A stretch of 64,000 bases of DNA from Balaenoptera acutorostrata (Eukaryota; Chordata; Mammalia; Artiodactyla; Balaenopteridae). A model generated the notes under the pieces. It was given only the letters and a program-made list of their open reading frames with translations. It searched no databases and was not told the DNA's origin. Below are positions 38,045-50,648 of the stretch, piece by piece (position 1 is the stretch's first letter; every line of letters starts with the position of its first letter). Where the stretch lies: NCBI RefSeq assembly GCF_949987535.1, contig NC_080082.1, positions 43,463,874 to 43,527,873 on the forward strand, in the 5' to 3' direction. The translations under genes were made by a program, and so were the position numbers.

Positions 38045-40620
38045 CTGAAACCAACTGGGAAAAGAGCCGTTCTAAGATGGGGACCATGGTGTCTTACCCT
38101 AGTCTACACAGAAACAGCACTCTGAGGGAGAGGAGCTGCTGGTGTTTGGTAGCACCATCTCCTATTCTGAAGAGAAACATTTCGTTGTAAGCGGGTTGCA
38201 TCAGCTTTGTCAAATTTTCTCAGCTGGCTTTAAAGAAGGGCAGTGAGGTGGGAAACTTAGTTGAGGCCCTGCTTCCCAGGCTGGAAATTTTACTTTCATT
38301 CCTTAGTTAGCACATTGGCTCAGGACGGCCTTACCCCAAGGATTCAGGGATGTGCAGCCCGATTACTTGAGATCAGCCCTTCAGGCTCTTTCATGGCTGA
38401 AACCAACTAGGAAAAGTGCCGTTCTAAGCAGGGGACCATGGTGTCTTTCCCTAGTCTACACAGAAACAGCGCTCTGAGGGAAACGAGCTGCTGGCATTTG
38501 GTAGCAAAATCTGCTATGTGAAGAGAAACCTTTCGCTGTAAGTGGGTTGCATCAGCCTTGCTACATTTTCTCAACTGGCTTTAAAGTAGGGTAGTCATTT
38601 GGCAAACTTATTTGAGGCCCTGCTTCCCAGGCTGGAAAGTTTGCTTTCATTCCTTAGGTAGCACAGTGGCTCAGGACGGCCTTACCCCAAGGATTCAGGG
38701 ATGTGCAGCCCGATTACTTGCGATCAGCCCTTCTGGCTCTTTCATGGATGAAACCAACTAGGAAACGTGCCGTTCTAAGCAGGGGACCATGGTGTCTTTC
38801 CCTAGTCTACACAGAAACAGCACTCTGAGTGAAACGAGATGCTGGCGTTTGGTAGCAAAATCTCCTATTCTGAAGAGAAACATTTCGTTGTAAGCGGGTT
38901 GCATCAGCCTTGCCTCATTTTCACAAGTGGCTATAAAGGAGGGCAGTCAGTAGGCCTCACCCTTCAAGCCCACTCCAATTTCCTAGAGAAAACACCAGGC
39001 CTCGGTGTGCTTTCCTGTGGCAAGTAAACTTTGCTTTCATTCCTTAGAAGGCACTTTGGCTCAGAACTGCCCTATCCTAAGGATTCTGGAATGTTCAGCC
39101 CGATTGTTTGAAAACAGCTTTTCTGGCTCTTTCATGGATGAAACCAACTGGGAAAAGAGCCGTTCTAAGCTGGGGACCATGGTGTCTTTCCCTAGTCTAC
39201 ACAGAAACAGCACTCTGAGGGAGAGGAGCTGCTAGCGTTTGGTAGCAAAATCTCCTATTCTGAAGAGAAACATTTCTTTGCAAACGGGTTGCATCAGCCT
39301 TGCCACATTTTCTCAACTGGCTTTAAAGAAGGTCAGTCACATGGCAGACTTCCTTGAGTCCCTGCTTCCCAGGCTGGAAACTTTGCTTTCATTCCTTAGT
39401 TAGCACATTGGGTCAGGACGGCCTTACCCCAAGGATTCAGGGATGTGCAGCCCGATTACTTTAGATCAGCCCTTCTGGCTCTTTCATGGCTGAAACCAAC
39501 TGGGAAAAGAGCCGTTCTAAGCTGGGGACCATGGTGTCTTACCCTAGTCTACACAGAAACAGCACTCTGAGGGAGAGGAGTTGCTGGTGTTTGGCAGCAC
39601 AATCTCCTATTCTGAAGAGAAACATTTCGTTGTAAGCGGGTTGCAGCAGCCTTGTCACATTTTCTCAACTGGCTTTAAAGAAGGGCTGTCAGGTGGCAGA
39701 CTTACTCGAGGCCCTGCTTCCCAGGCTGGAAATTTTACTTTCATTCCTTAGTTAGCACATTGGCTCAGGACGGCCTTACCCCAAGGATTCAGGGATGTGC
39801 AGACCGATTACTTGAGATCAGCCCTTCCGGCTCTTTCATGGATGAAACCACCTGGGAAAAGAGCCGTTCTTAGCTGGGGACCATGGTGTCTTTCCCTAGT
39901 CTACACAGAAACAGCACTCTGAGTGAAACGAGATGCTGGCGTTTGGTTGCAAAATCTCCTATTCTGAAGAGAAACATTTCCTTGTAAGCGGCTTGCCTCA
40001 GCCTTGCCTCATTTTCACAAGTGGCTATAAAGGAGGGCAGTCAGTAGGCCTCACCCTTCAAGCCCACACCAATTTCCTAGAGAAAACACCAGGCCACGGT
40101 GTGCTTTCCTGTGGCAAGTAAACTTTGCTTTCATTCCTTAGGGGGCACTTTGGCTCAGAACTGCCCTACCCCAAGGATTCAGGAATGTTCATCCCGATTG
40201 TTTGAGAACAGCTTTTCTAGCTCTTTCATGGATGAAACCAACTGGGAAAAGAGCCGTTCTAAGCTGGGCACCATGGTGTCTTACCCTGGTCTAACAGAAA
40301 CAGCACTCTGAGGGAGACGAGCTGCTGGCGTTTGTTAGCAAAATCTCCTATTCTGAAGAGAAACATTTCGTTGTAAGCGGGTTGTATCAGCCTTGCCACG
40401 TTTTCTCAACTGGGTATAAAGGAGGGCAGTCAGTAGTCCTCACCCTTCAAACCTACTCCAATTTCATAGAGGAAACACCAAGCCTCGGTATGGTCTCCTG
40501 TGGCAAGGAAACTTTGCTTTCATTCCTTAGGTGGCACATTGGCTCAGAACTGCCCTACCCCAAGGATTCAGGGATGTGCAGCCCGATTACTTGAAATCAG
40601 CCCTTCTGGCTCTTTCGTGG
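38045..40620 (+). repeat. 7-monomer HOR unit, 2,576 bp, copy 2
   Basis: This repeats 35470-38044 with an offset of 2,575 bp that becomes 2,576 after about 37420, where copy 1 lacks one base (ggttgctcagcc against ggcttgcctcagcc). From about 39350 the sequence is also in phase with the 4,838-bp HOR, so the last third of this copy is the source or relic of that later amplification. Intact boxes begin at 38180, 38883, 39625 and 40366. Confidence 0.8.
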
Positions 40621-40972
40621 CTGAAACCAACTGGGAAAAGAGCCGTTCTAAGATGGGGACCATGGTGTCTTACCCTAGTCTACACAGAAACAGCACTCTG
40701 AGGGAGAGGAGCTGCTGGTGTTTGGTAGCACCATCTCCTATTCTGAAGAGAAACATTTCGTTGTAAGCGGGTTGCATCAGCTTTGTCACATTTTCTCAAC
40801 TGGCTTTAAAGAAGGGCAGTCAGGTGGCAGACTTACTTGAGGCCCTGCTTCCCAGGCTGGAAATTTTACTTTCATTCCTTAGTTAGCACATTGGCTCAGG
40901 ACGGCCTTACCCCAAGGATTCACGGATGTGCAGCCCGATTACTTGAGATCAGCCCTTCTGGCTCTTTCATGG
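39350..40972 (+). repeat. Leading partial copy of the 4,838-bp HOR
   Basis: This stretch matches 44188-45810 at an offset of 4,838 bp with several differences (for example gtttggttgc near 39943, ttcgtggctg near 40617 and gtcaggtggc near 40820). It overlaps the second 2,576-bp unit, which dates the 4,838-bp amplification after the 2,575-bp one. An intact box begins at 40756, besides those at 39625 and 40366. Confidence 0.75.
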
Positions 40973-43900
40973 ATGAAACCAACTGGGAAAAGAGCCGTTC
41001 TAAGCTGGGGACCATGGTGTCTTTCCCTAGTCTACACAGAAACAGCACTCTGAGGGAAACGAGATGCTGGCGTTTGGTAGCAAAATCTCCTATTCTGAAG
41101 AGAAACATTTCCTTGTAAGCGGGTTGCCTCAGCCTTGCCTCATTTTCACAAGTGGCTATAAAGGAGGGCAGTCAGTAGGCCTCACCCTTCAAGCCGACTC
41201 CAATTTCCTAGAGAAAACACCAGGCCACGGTGTGCTTTCCTGTGGCAAGTAAACTTTGCTTTCATTCCTTACGGGGCACTTTGGCTCAGAACTGCCCTAC
41301 CCCAAGGATTCAGGAATGTTCAGCCCGATTGTTTGAGAACAGCTTTTCTAGCTCTTTCATGGATGAAACCAACTGGGAAAAGTGCCGTTCTAAGCAGGGG
41401 ACCATGGTGTCTTTCCCTAGTCTACACAGAAACAGCGCTCTGAGGGAAACGAGATGCTGGCATTTGGTAGCAAAATCTGCTATGTGAAGAGAAACATTTC
41501 GCTGTAAGTGGGTTGCATCAGCCTTGCTACATTTTCTCAACTGGCTTTAAAGTAGGGTAGTCATTTGGCAAACTTATTTGAGGCCCTGCTTTCCAGGCTG
41601 GAAATTTTGCTTTCATTCCTTAGGTAGCACATTGGCTCAGGACGGCCTTACCCCAAGGATTCAGGGATGTGCAGCCCGATTACTTGAGATCAGCCCTTCT
41701 GGCTCTTTCATGGATGAAACCAACTGGGAAAAGAGCCGTTCTAAGCTGGGGCCCATGGTGTCTTTCCCTAGTCTACACAGAAAGAGCGCTCTGAGTGAAA
41801 CGAGATGCTGACGTTTGGTAGCAAAATCTCCTATTCTGAAGAGAAACATTTCGTTGTAAGCGGGTTGCATCAGCCTTGCCTCATTTTCACAAGTGGCTAT
41901 AAAGGAGGGCAGTCAGTAGGCCTCACCCTTGAAGCCCACTCCAATTTCCTAGAGAAAACACCAGTCCTCGGTGTGCTTTCCTGTGGCAAGTAAACTTTGC
42001 TTTCATTCCTTAGGGGGCACTTTGGCTCAGAAATGCCCTACCCCAAGGATTCAGGAATGTTCAGCCCGATTGTATGAGAATAGCTTTTCTGGCACTTTCA
42101 TGGATGAAACCAACTGGGAAAAGAGCCGTTCTAAGCTGGGGACCATGGTGTCTTACCCTAGTCTACACAGAAACAGCACTCTGAGGGAGAGGAGCTGCTG
42201 GCGTTTGGTAGCACAATCTCCTATTCTGAAGAGAAATATTTCGTTGTAAGTGGGAGGCATCAGCCTTGCCACATTTTCTCAACTGGCTTTAAAGAAGGGC
42301 AGTCAGTTGGCAGACTTCCTTGAGGCCCTGCTTCCTAGGCTGTAAACTTTGCTTTCATTCCTTAGTTGGCACATTGGCTCAGGACTGCCTTACCCCAAAG
42401 ATTCAGGGATGTGCAGCCCTATTAGTTGAGATCAGCCCTTCTGGCTCTTTCATGGATGAAACCAACTGGGAAAAGAGCCGTTCTTAGCTGGGGACCATGG
42501 TGTCTTTCCCTAGTCTACAGAGAAACAGCACTCTGAGTGAGACGAGGTGCTGGCGTTTGGTAGCAAAATCTCCTATTCTGAAGAGAAACATTTCGTTGTA
42601 AGCGGGTTGCATCAGCCTTGCCTCATTTTCACATGTGGCTATAAAGGAGGGCAGTCAGTAGGCCTCACCCTTCAAGCGCACTCCAATTTCCTAGAGAAAA
42701 CACTAGGTCACGGTGTGCTTTCCTGTGGCAAGTAAACTTTGCTTTCATTCCTTAGGGGGCACTTTGGCTCAGAAATGCCCTACCCCAAGGATTCAGGAAT
42801 GTTCATCCCGATTGTTTGAGAACAGCTTTTCTGGCTCTTTCATGGATGAAACCAACTGGGAAAAGAGCCGTTCTAAGCTGGAGACCAAGGTGTCTTTCCC
42901 TAGTCTACACAGAAACAGCACTCTGAGTGAAACGAGCTGCTGGCATTTGGTAGCAAATCTCCTATTCTGAAGAGAAACATTTCGTTGTAAGCGGGTTGTA
43001 TCAGCCTTGCCACGTTTTCTCAACTGGGTATAAAGGAGGGCAGTCAGTAGTCCTCACCCTTCAAACCTACTCCAATTTCATAGAGGAAAAACCAAGCCTC
43101 GGTATGGTCTCCTGTGGCAAGGAAACTTTGCTTTCATTCCTTAGGTGGCACATTGGCTCAGAACTGCCCTACCCCAAGGATTCAGGGATGTGCAGCCCGA
43201 TTACTTGAGATCAGCCCTTCTGGCTCTTTCTTGGCTGAAACCAACTGGGAAAAGAGCCGTTCTAAGCTGGGGACCATGGTGTCTTACCCTAGTCTACACA
43301 GAAACAGCACTCTGAGGGAGAGGAGCTGCTGGTGTTTGGTAGCACCATCTCCTATTCTGAAGAGAAACATTTCGTTGTAAGCGGGTTGCATCAGCTTTGT
43401 CACATTTTTAAAACTGGTTTAAAGAAGGGCAGTCAGGTGGCAGACTTAGTTGAGGCCCTGCTTCCCAGGCTGGAAATATTACTTTCATTCCTTAGTTAGC
43501 ACATTGGCTCAGGACGGCCTTACCCCAAGGATTCAGGGATGTGCAGCCCGATTACTTGAGATCAGCCCTTCTGGCTCTTTCATGGATGAAACCACCTGGG
43601 AAAAGAGCCGTTCTAAGCTGGGGACCATGGTGTCTTTCCCTAGTCTACACAGAAAGAGCGCTCTGAGTGAAACGAGAGGCTGACGTTTGGTAGCAAAATC
43701 TCATATTCTGAAGAGAAACATTTCGTTGTAAGCGGGTTGCATCAGCCTTGCCTCATTTTCACAAGTGGCTATAAAGGAGGGCATTCAGTAGGCCTCACCC
43801 TTGAAGCCCACTCCAATTTCCTAGAGAAAACACCAGGCCTCGGTGTGCTTTCCTGTGGCAAGTAAACTTTGCTTTCATTCCTTAGGGGGCACTTTGGCTC

Positions 43901-45810
43901 AGAAATGCCCTACCCCAAGGATTCAGGAATGTTCAGCCCGATTGTATGAGAATAGTTTTTCTGGCACTTTCATGGATGAAACCAACTGGGAAAAGAGCCG
44001 TTCTAAGCTGGGGACCATGGTGTCTTACCGTAGTCTACACAGAAACAGCACTCTGAGGGAGAGGAGCTGGTGGCGTTTGGTAGCACAATCTCCTATTCTG
44101 AAGAGAAATATTTCGTTGTAAGTGGGAGGCATCAGCCTTGCCACATTTTCTCAACTGGCTTTAAAGAAGGGCAGTCAGTTGGCAGACTTCCTTGAGTCCC
44201 TGATTCCCAGGCTGGAAACTTTGCTTTCATTCCTTCGTTAGCACATTGGGTCAGGACGGCCTTACCCCAAGGATTCAGGGATGTGCAGCCCGATTACTTT
44301 AGATCAGCCCTTCTGGCTCTTTCATGGCTGAAACCAACTGGGAAAAGAGCCGTTCTAAGCTGGGGACCATGGTGTCTTACCCTAGTCTACACAGAAACAG
44401 CACTCTGAGGGAGAGGAGTTGCTGGTGTTTGGTAGCACAATCTCCTATTCTGAAGAGAAACATTTCGTTGTAAGCGGGTTGCAGCAGCCTTGTCACATGT
44501 TCTCAACTGGCTTTAAAGAAGGGCAGTCAGGTGGCAGACTTACTCGAGGCCCTGCTTCCCAGGCTGGAAATTTTACTTTCATTCCTTAGTTAGCACATTG
44601 GCTCAGGACGGCCTTACCCCAAGGATTCAGGGATGTGCAGACCGATTACTTGAGATCAGCCCTTCCGGCTCTTTCATGGATGAAACCACCTGGGAAAAGA
44701 GCCGTTCTTAGCTGGGGACCATGGTGTCTTTCCCTAGTCTACACAGAAACAGCACTCTGAGTGAAACGAGATGCTGGCGTTTGGTAGCAAAATCTCCTAT
44801 TCTGAAGAGAAACATTTCCTTGTAAGCGGGTTGCCTCAGCCTTGCCTCATTTTCACAAGTGGCTATAAAGGAGGGCAGTCAGTAGGCCTCACCCTTCAAG
44901 CCCACACCAATTTCCTAGAGAAAACACCAGGCCACGGTGTGCTTTCCTGTGGCAAGTAAACTTTGCTTTCATTCCTTAGGGGGCACTTTGGCTCAGAACG
45001 GCCCTACCCCAAGGATTCAGGAATGTTCATCCCGATTGTTTGAGAACAGCTTTTCTAGCTCGTTCATGGATGAAACCAACTGGGAAAAGAGCCGTTCTAA
45101 GCTGGGCACCATGGTGTCTTACCCTGGTCTAACAGAAACAGCACTCTGAGGGAGACGAGCTGCTGGCGTTTGGTAGCAAAATCTCCTATTCTGAAGAGAA
45201 ACATTTCGTTGTAAGCGGGTTGTATCAGCCTTGCCACGTTTTCTCAACTGGGTATAAAGGAGGGCAGTCAGTAGTCCTCACCCTTCAAACCTACTCCAAT
45301 TTCATAGAGGAAACACCAAGCCTCGGTATGGTCTCCTGTGGCAAGGAAACTTTGCTTTCATTCCTTAGGTGGCACATTGGCTCAGAACTGCCCTACCCCA
45401 AGGATTCAGGGATGTGCAGCCCGATTACTTGAGATCAGCCCTTCTGGCTCTTTCATGGCTGAAACCAACTGGGAAAAGAGCCGTTCTAAGATGGGGACCA
45501 TGGTGTCTTACCCTAGTCTACACAGAAACAGCACTCTGAGGGAGAGGAGCTGCTGGTGTTTGGTAGCACCATCTCCTATTCTGAAGAGAAACATTTCGTT
45601 GTAAGCGGGTTGCATCAGCTTTGTCACATTTTCTCAACTGGCTTTAAAGAAGGGCAGTGAGGTGGCAGACTTAGTTGAGGCCCTGCTTCCCAGGCTGGAA
45701 ATTTTACTTTCATTCCTTAGTTAGCACATTGGCTCAGGACGGCCTTACCCCAAGGATTCACGGATGTGCAGCCCGATTACTTGAGATCAGCCCTTCTGGC
45801 TCTTTCATGG
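40973..45810 (+). repeat. 13-monomer HOR unit, 4,838 bp, copy 1
   Basis: Thirteen monomers have lengths 390, 351, 390, 352, 390, 389, 351, 390, 352, 352, 390, 389 and 352: seven long and six short, the richest in long monomers. Intact boxes begin at 41849, 42591, 42980, 43370, 43721, 44463, 45204 and 45594 (8 of 13), including four consecutive monomers. Diagnostic marks are ggagaccaagg near 42880 (CCATGG lost) and catttttaaaactggtttaaag near 43405. Against copy 2 I count about seven differences, mostly in the first 1 kb. Confidence 0.9.
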
Positions 45811-48800
45811 ATGAAACCAACTGGGAAAAGAGCCGTTCTAAGCTGGGGACCATGGTGTCTTTCCCTAGTCTACACAGAAACAGCACTCTGAGTGAAACGA
45901 GATGCTGGCGTTTGGTAGCAAAATCTCCTATTCTGAAGAGAAACATTTCCTTGTAAGCGGGTTGCCTCAGCCTTGCCTCATTTTCACAAGTGGCTATAAA
46001 GGAGGGCAGTCAGTAGGCCTCACCCTTCAAGCCGACTCCAATTTCCTAGAGAAAACACCAGGCCACGGTGTGCTTTCCTGTGGCAAGTAAACTTTGCTTT
46101 CACTCCTTACGGGGCACTTTGGCTCAGAACTGCCCTACCCCAAGGATTCAGGAATGTTCAGCCCGATTGTTTGAGAACAGCTTTTCTAGCTCTTTCATGG
46201 ATGAAACCAACTGGGAAAAGTGCCGTTCTAAACAGGGGACCATGGTGTCTTTCCCTAGTCTACACAGAAACAGCGCTCTGAGGGAAACGAGATGCTGGCA
46301 TTTGGTAGCAAAATCTGCTATGTGAAGAGAAACATTTCGCTGTAAGTGGGTTGCATCAGCCTTGCTACATTTTCTCAACTGGCTTTAAAGTAGGGTAGTC
46401 ATTTGGCAAACTTATTTGAGGCCCTGCTTTCCAGGCTGGAAATTTTGCTTTCATTCCTTAGGTAGCACATTGGCTCAGGACGGCCTTACCCCAAGGATTC
46501 AGGGATGTGCAGCCCGATTACTTGAGATCAGCCCTTCTGGCTCTTTCATGGATGAAACCAACTGGGAAAAGAGCCGTTCTAAGCTGGGGCCCATGGTGTC
46601 TTTCCCTAGTCTACACAGAAAGAGCGCTCTGAGTGAAACGAGATGCTGACGTTTGGTAGCAAAATCGCCTATTCTGAAGAGAAACATTTCGTTGTAAGCG
46701 GGTTGCATCAGCCTTGCCTCATTTTCACAAGTGGCTATAAAGGAGGGCAGTCAGTAGGCCTCACCCTTCAAGCCCACTCCAATTTCCTAGAGAAAACACC
46801 AGGCCTCGGTGTGCTTTCCTGTGGCAAGTAAACTTTGCTTTCATTCCTTAGGGGGCACTTTGGCTCAGAAATGCCCTACCCCAAGGATTCAGGAATGTTC
46901 AGCCCGATTGTATGAGAATAGCTTTTCTGGCACTTTCATGGATGAAACCAACTGGGAAAAGAGCCGTTCTAAGCTGGGGACCATGGTGTCTTACCCTAGT
47001 CTACACAGAAACAGCACTCTGAGGGAGAGGAGCTGCTGGCGTTTGGTAGCACAATCTCCTATTCTGAAGAGAAATATTTCGTTGTAAGTGGGAGGCATCA
47101 GCCTTGCCACATTTTCTCAACTGGCTTTAAAGAAGGGCAGTCAGTTGGCAGACTTCCTTGAGGCCCTGCTTCCTAGGCTGTAAACTTTGCTTTCATTCCT
47201 TAGTTGGCACATTGGCTCAGGACTGCCTTACCCCAAAGATTCAGGGATGTGCAGCCCTATTAGTTGAGATCAGCCCTTCTGGCTCTTTCATGGATGAAAC
47301 CAACTGGGAAAAGAGCCGTTCTTAGCTGGGGACCATGGTGTCTTTCCCTAGTCTACAGAGAAACAGCACTCTGAGTGAGACGAGGTGCTGGCGTTTGGTA
47401 GCAAAATCTCCTATTCTGAAGAGAAACATTTCGTTGTAAGCGGGTTGCATCAGCCTTGCCTCATTTTCACATGTGGCTATAAAGGAGGGCAGTCAGTAGG
47501 CCTCACCCTTCAAGCGCACTCCAATTTCCTAGAGAAAACACTAGGTCACGGTGTGCTTTCCTGTGGCAAGTAAACTTTGCTTTCATTCCTTAGGGGGCAC
47601 TTTGGCTCAGAAATGCCCTACCCCAAGGATTCAGGAATGTTCATCCCGATTGTTTGAGAACAGCTTTTCTGGCTCTTTCATGGATGAAACCAACTGGGAA
47701 AAGAGCCGTTCTAAGCTGGAGACCAAGGTGTCTTTCCCTAGTCTACACAGAAACAGCACTCTGAGTGAAACGAGCTGCTGGCATTTGGTAGCAAATCTCC
47801 TATTCTGAAGAGAAACATTTCGTTGTAAGCGGGTTGTATCAGCCTTGCCACGTTTTCTCAACTGGGTATAAAGGAGGGCAGTCAGTAGTCCTCACCCTTC
47901 AAACCTACTCCAATTTCATAGAGGAAAAACCAAGCCTCGGTATGGTCTCCTGTGGCAAGGAAACTTTGCTTTCATTCCTTAGGTGGCACATTGGCTCAGA
48001 ACTGCCCTACCCCAAGGATTCAGGGATGTGCAGCCCGATTACTTGAGATCAGCCCTTCTGGCTCTTTCTTGGCTGAAACCAACTGGGAAAAGAGCCGTTC
48101 TAAGCTGGGGACCATGGTGTCTTACCCTAGTCTACACAGAAACAGCACTCTGAGGGAGAGGAGCTGCTGGTGTTTGGTAGCACCATCTCCTATTCTGAAG
48201 AGAAACATTTCGTTGTAAGCGGGTTGCATCAGCTTTGTCACATTTTTAAAACTGGTTTAAAGAAGGGCAGTCAGGTGGCAGACTTAGTTGAGGCCCTGCT
48301 TCCCAGGCTGGAAATATTACTTTCATTCCTTAGTTAGCACATTGGCTCAGGACGGCCTTACCCCAAGGATTCAGGGATGTGCAGCCCGATTACTTGAGAT
48401 CAGCCCTTCTGGCTCTTTCATGGATGAAACCACCTGGGAAAAGAGCCGTTCTAAGCTGGGGACCATGGTGTCTTTCCCTAGTCTACACAGAAAGAGCGCT
48501 CTGAGTGAAACGAGAGGCTGACGTTTGGTAGCAAAATCTCATATTCTGAAGAGAAACATTTCGTTGTAAGCGGGTTGCATCAGCCTTGCCTCATTTTCAC
48601 AAGTGGCTATAAAGGAGGGCATTCAGTAGGCCTCACCCTTGAAGCCCACTCCAATTTCCTAGAGAAAACACCAGGCCTCGGTGTGCTTTCCTGTGGCAAG
48701 TAAACTTTGCTTTCATTCCTTAGGGGGCACTTTGGCTCAGAAATGCCCTACCCCAAGGATTCAGGAATGTTCAGCCCGATTGTATGAGAATAGTTTTTCT

Positions 48801-50648
48801 GGCACTTTCATGGATGAAACCAACTGGGAAAAGAGCCGTTCTAAGCTGGGGACCATGGTGTCTTACCGTAGTCTACACAGAAACAGCACTCTGAGGGAGA
48901 GGAGCTGGTGGCGTTTGGTAGCACAATCTCCTATTCTGAAGAGAAATATTTCGTTGTAAGTGGGAGGCATCAGCCTTGCCACATTTTCTCAACTGGCTTT
49001 AAAGAAGGGCAGTCAGTTGGCAGACTTCCTTGAGTCCCTGATTCCCAGGCTGGAAACTTTGCTTTCATTCCTTCGTTAGCACATTGGGTCAGGACGGCCT
49101 TACCCCAAGGATTCAGGGATGTGCAGCCCGATTACTTTAGATCAGCCCTTCTGGCTCTTTCATGGCTGAAACCAACTGGGAAAAGAGCCGTTCTAAGCTG
49201 GGGACCATGGTGTCTTACCCTAGTCTACACAGAAACAGCACTCTGAGGGAGAGGAGTTGCTGGTGTTTGGTAGCACAATCTCCTATTCTGAAGAGAAACA
49301 TTTCGTTGTAAGCGGGTTGCAGCAGCCTTGTCACATGTTCTCAACTGGCTTTAAAGAAGGGCAGTCAGGTGGCAGACTTACTCGAGGCCCTGCTTCCCAG
49401 GCTGGAAATTTTACTTTCATTCCTTAGTTAGCACATTGGCTCAGGACGGCCTTACCCCAAGGATTCAGGGATGTGCAGACCGATTACTTGAGATCAGCCC
49501 TTCCGGCTCTTTCATGGATGAAACCACCTGGGAAAAGAGCCGTTCTTAGCTGGGGACCATGGTGTCTTTCCCTAGTCTACACAGAAACAGCACTCTGAGT
49601 GAAACGAGATGCTGGCGTTTGGTAGCAAAATCTCCTATTCTGAAGAGAAACATTTCCTTGTAAGCGGGTTGCCTCAGCCTTGCCTCATTTTCACAAGTGG
49701 CTATAAAGGAGGGCAGTCAGTAGGCCTCACCCTTCAAGCCCACACCAATTTCCTAGAGAAAACACCAGGCCACGGTGTGCTTTCCTGTGGCAAGTAAACT
49801 TTGCTTTCATTCCTTAGGGGGCACTTTGGCTCAGAACGGCCCTACCCCAAGGATTCAGGAATGTTCATCCCGATTGTTTGAGAACAGCTTTTCTAGCTCG
49901 TTCATGGATGAAACCAACTGGGAAAAGAGCCGTTCTAAGCTGGGCACCATGGTGTCTTACCCTGGTCTAACAGAAACAGCACTCTGAGGGAGACGAGCTG
50001 CTGGCGTTTGGTAGCAAAATCTCCTATTCTGAAGAGAAACATTTCGTTGTAAGCGGGTTGTATCAGCCTTGCCACGTTTTCTCAACTGGGTATAAAGGAG
50101 GGCAGTCAGTAGTCCTCACCCTTCAAACCTACTCCAATTTCATAGAGGAAACACCAAGCCTCGGTATGGTCTCCTGTGGCAAGGAAACTTTGCTTTCATT
50201 CCTTAGGTGGCACATTGGCTCAGAACTGCCCTACCCCAAGGATTCAGGGATGTGCAGCCCGATTACTTGAGATCAGCCCTTCTGGCTCTTTCATGGCTGA
50301 AACCAACTGGGAAAAGAGCCGTTCTAAGATGGGGACCATGGTGTCTTACCCTAGTCTACACAGAAACAGCACTCTGAGGGAGAGGAGCTGCTGGTGTTTG
50401 GTAGCACCATCTCCTATTCTGAAGAGAAACATTTCGTTGTAAGGGGGTTGCATCAGCTTTGTCACATTTTCTCAACTGGCTTTAAAGAAGGGCAGTGAGG
50501 TGGCAGACTTAGTTGAGGCCCTGCTTCCCAGGCTGGAAATTTTACTTTCATTCCTTAGTTAGCACATTGGCTCAGGACGGCCTTACCCCAAGGATTCACG
50601 GATGTGCAGCCCGATTACTTGAGATCAGCCCTTCTGGCTCTTTCATGG
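45811..50648 (+). repeat. 13-monomer HOR unit, 4,838 bp, copy 2
   Basis: This repeats copy 1 at exactly 4,838 bp. The later two-thirds appears identical by eye except for one change in the last box. Intact boxes begin at 46687, 47429, 47818, 48208, 48559, 49301 and 50042 (7 of 13). The box at 50432 is lost by one base. Confidence 0.9.
50432..50448 (+). promoter_or_regulatory. CENP-B box lost in one HOR copy only
   Basis: This site reads TTTCGTTGTAAGGGGGT. A C to G change at 50444 removes an essential base and the right-half CpG. The matching sites in copies 1 and 3 (45594 and 55270) are intact, so this is a private, recent change or a base-calling error in a G run. Confidence 0.75.
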
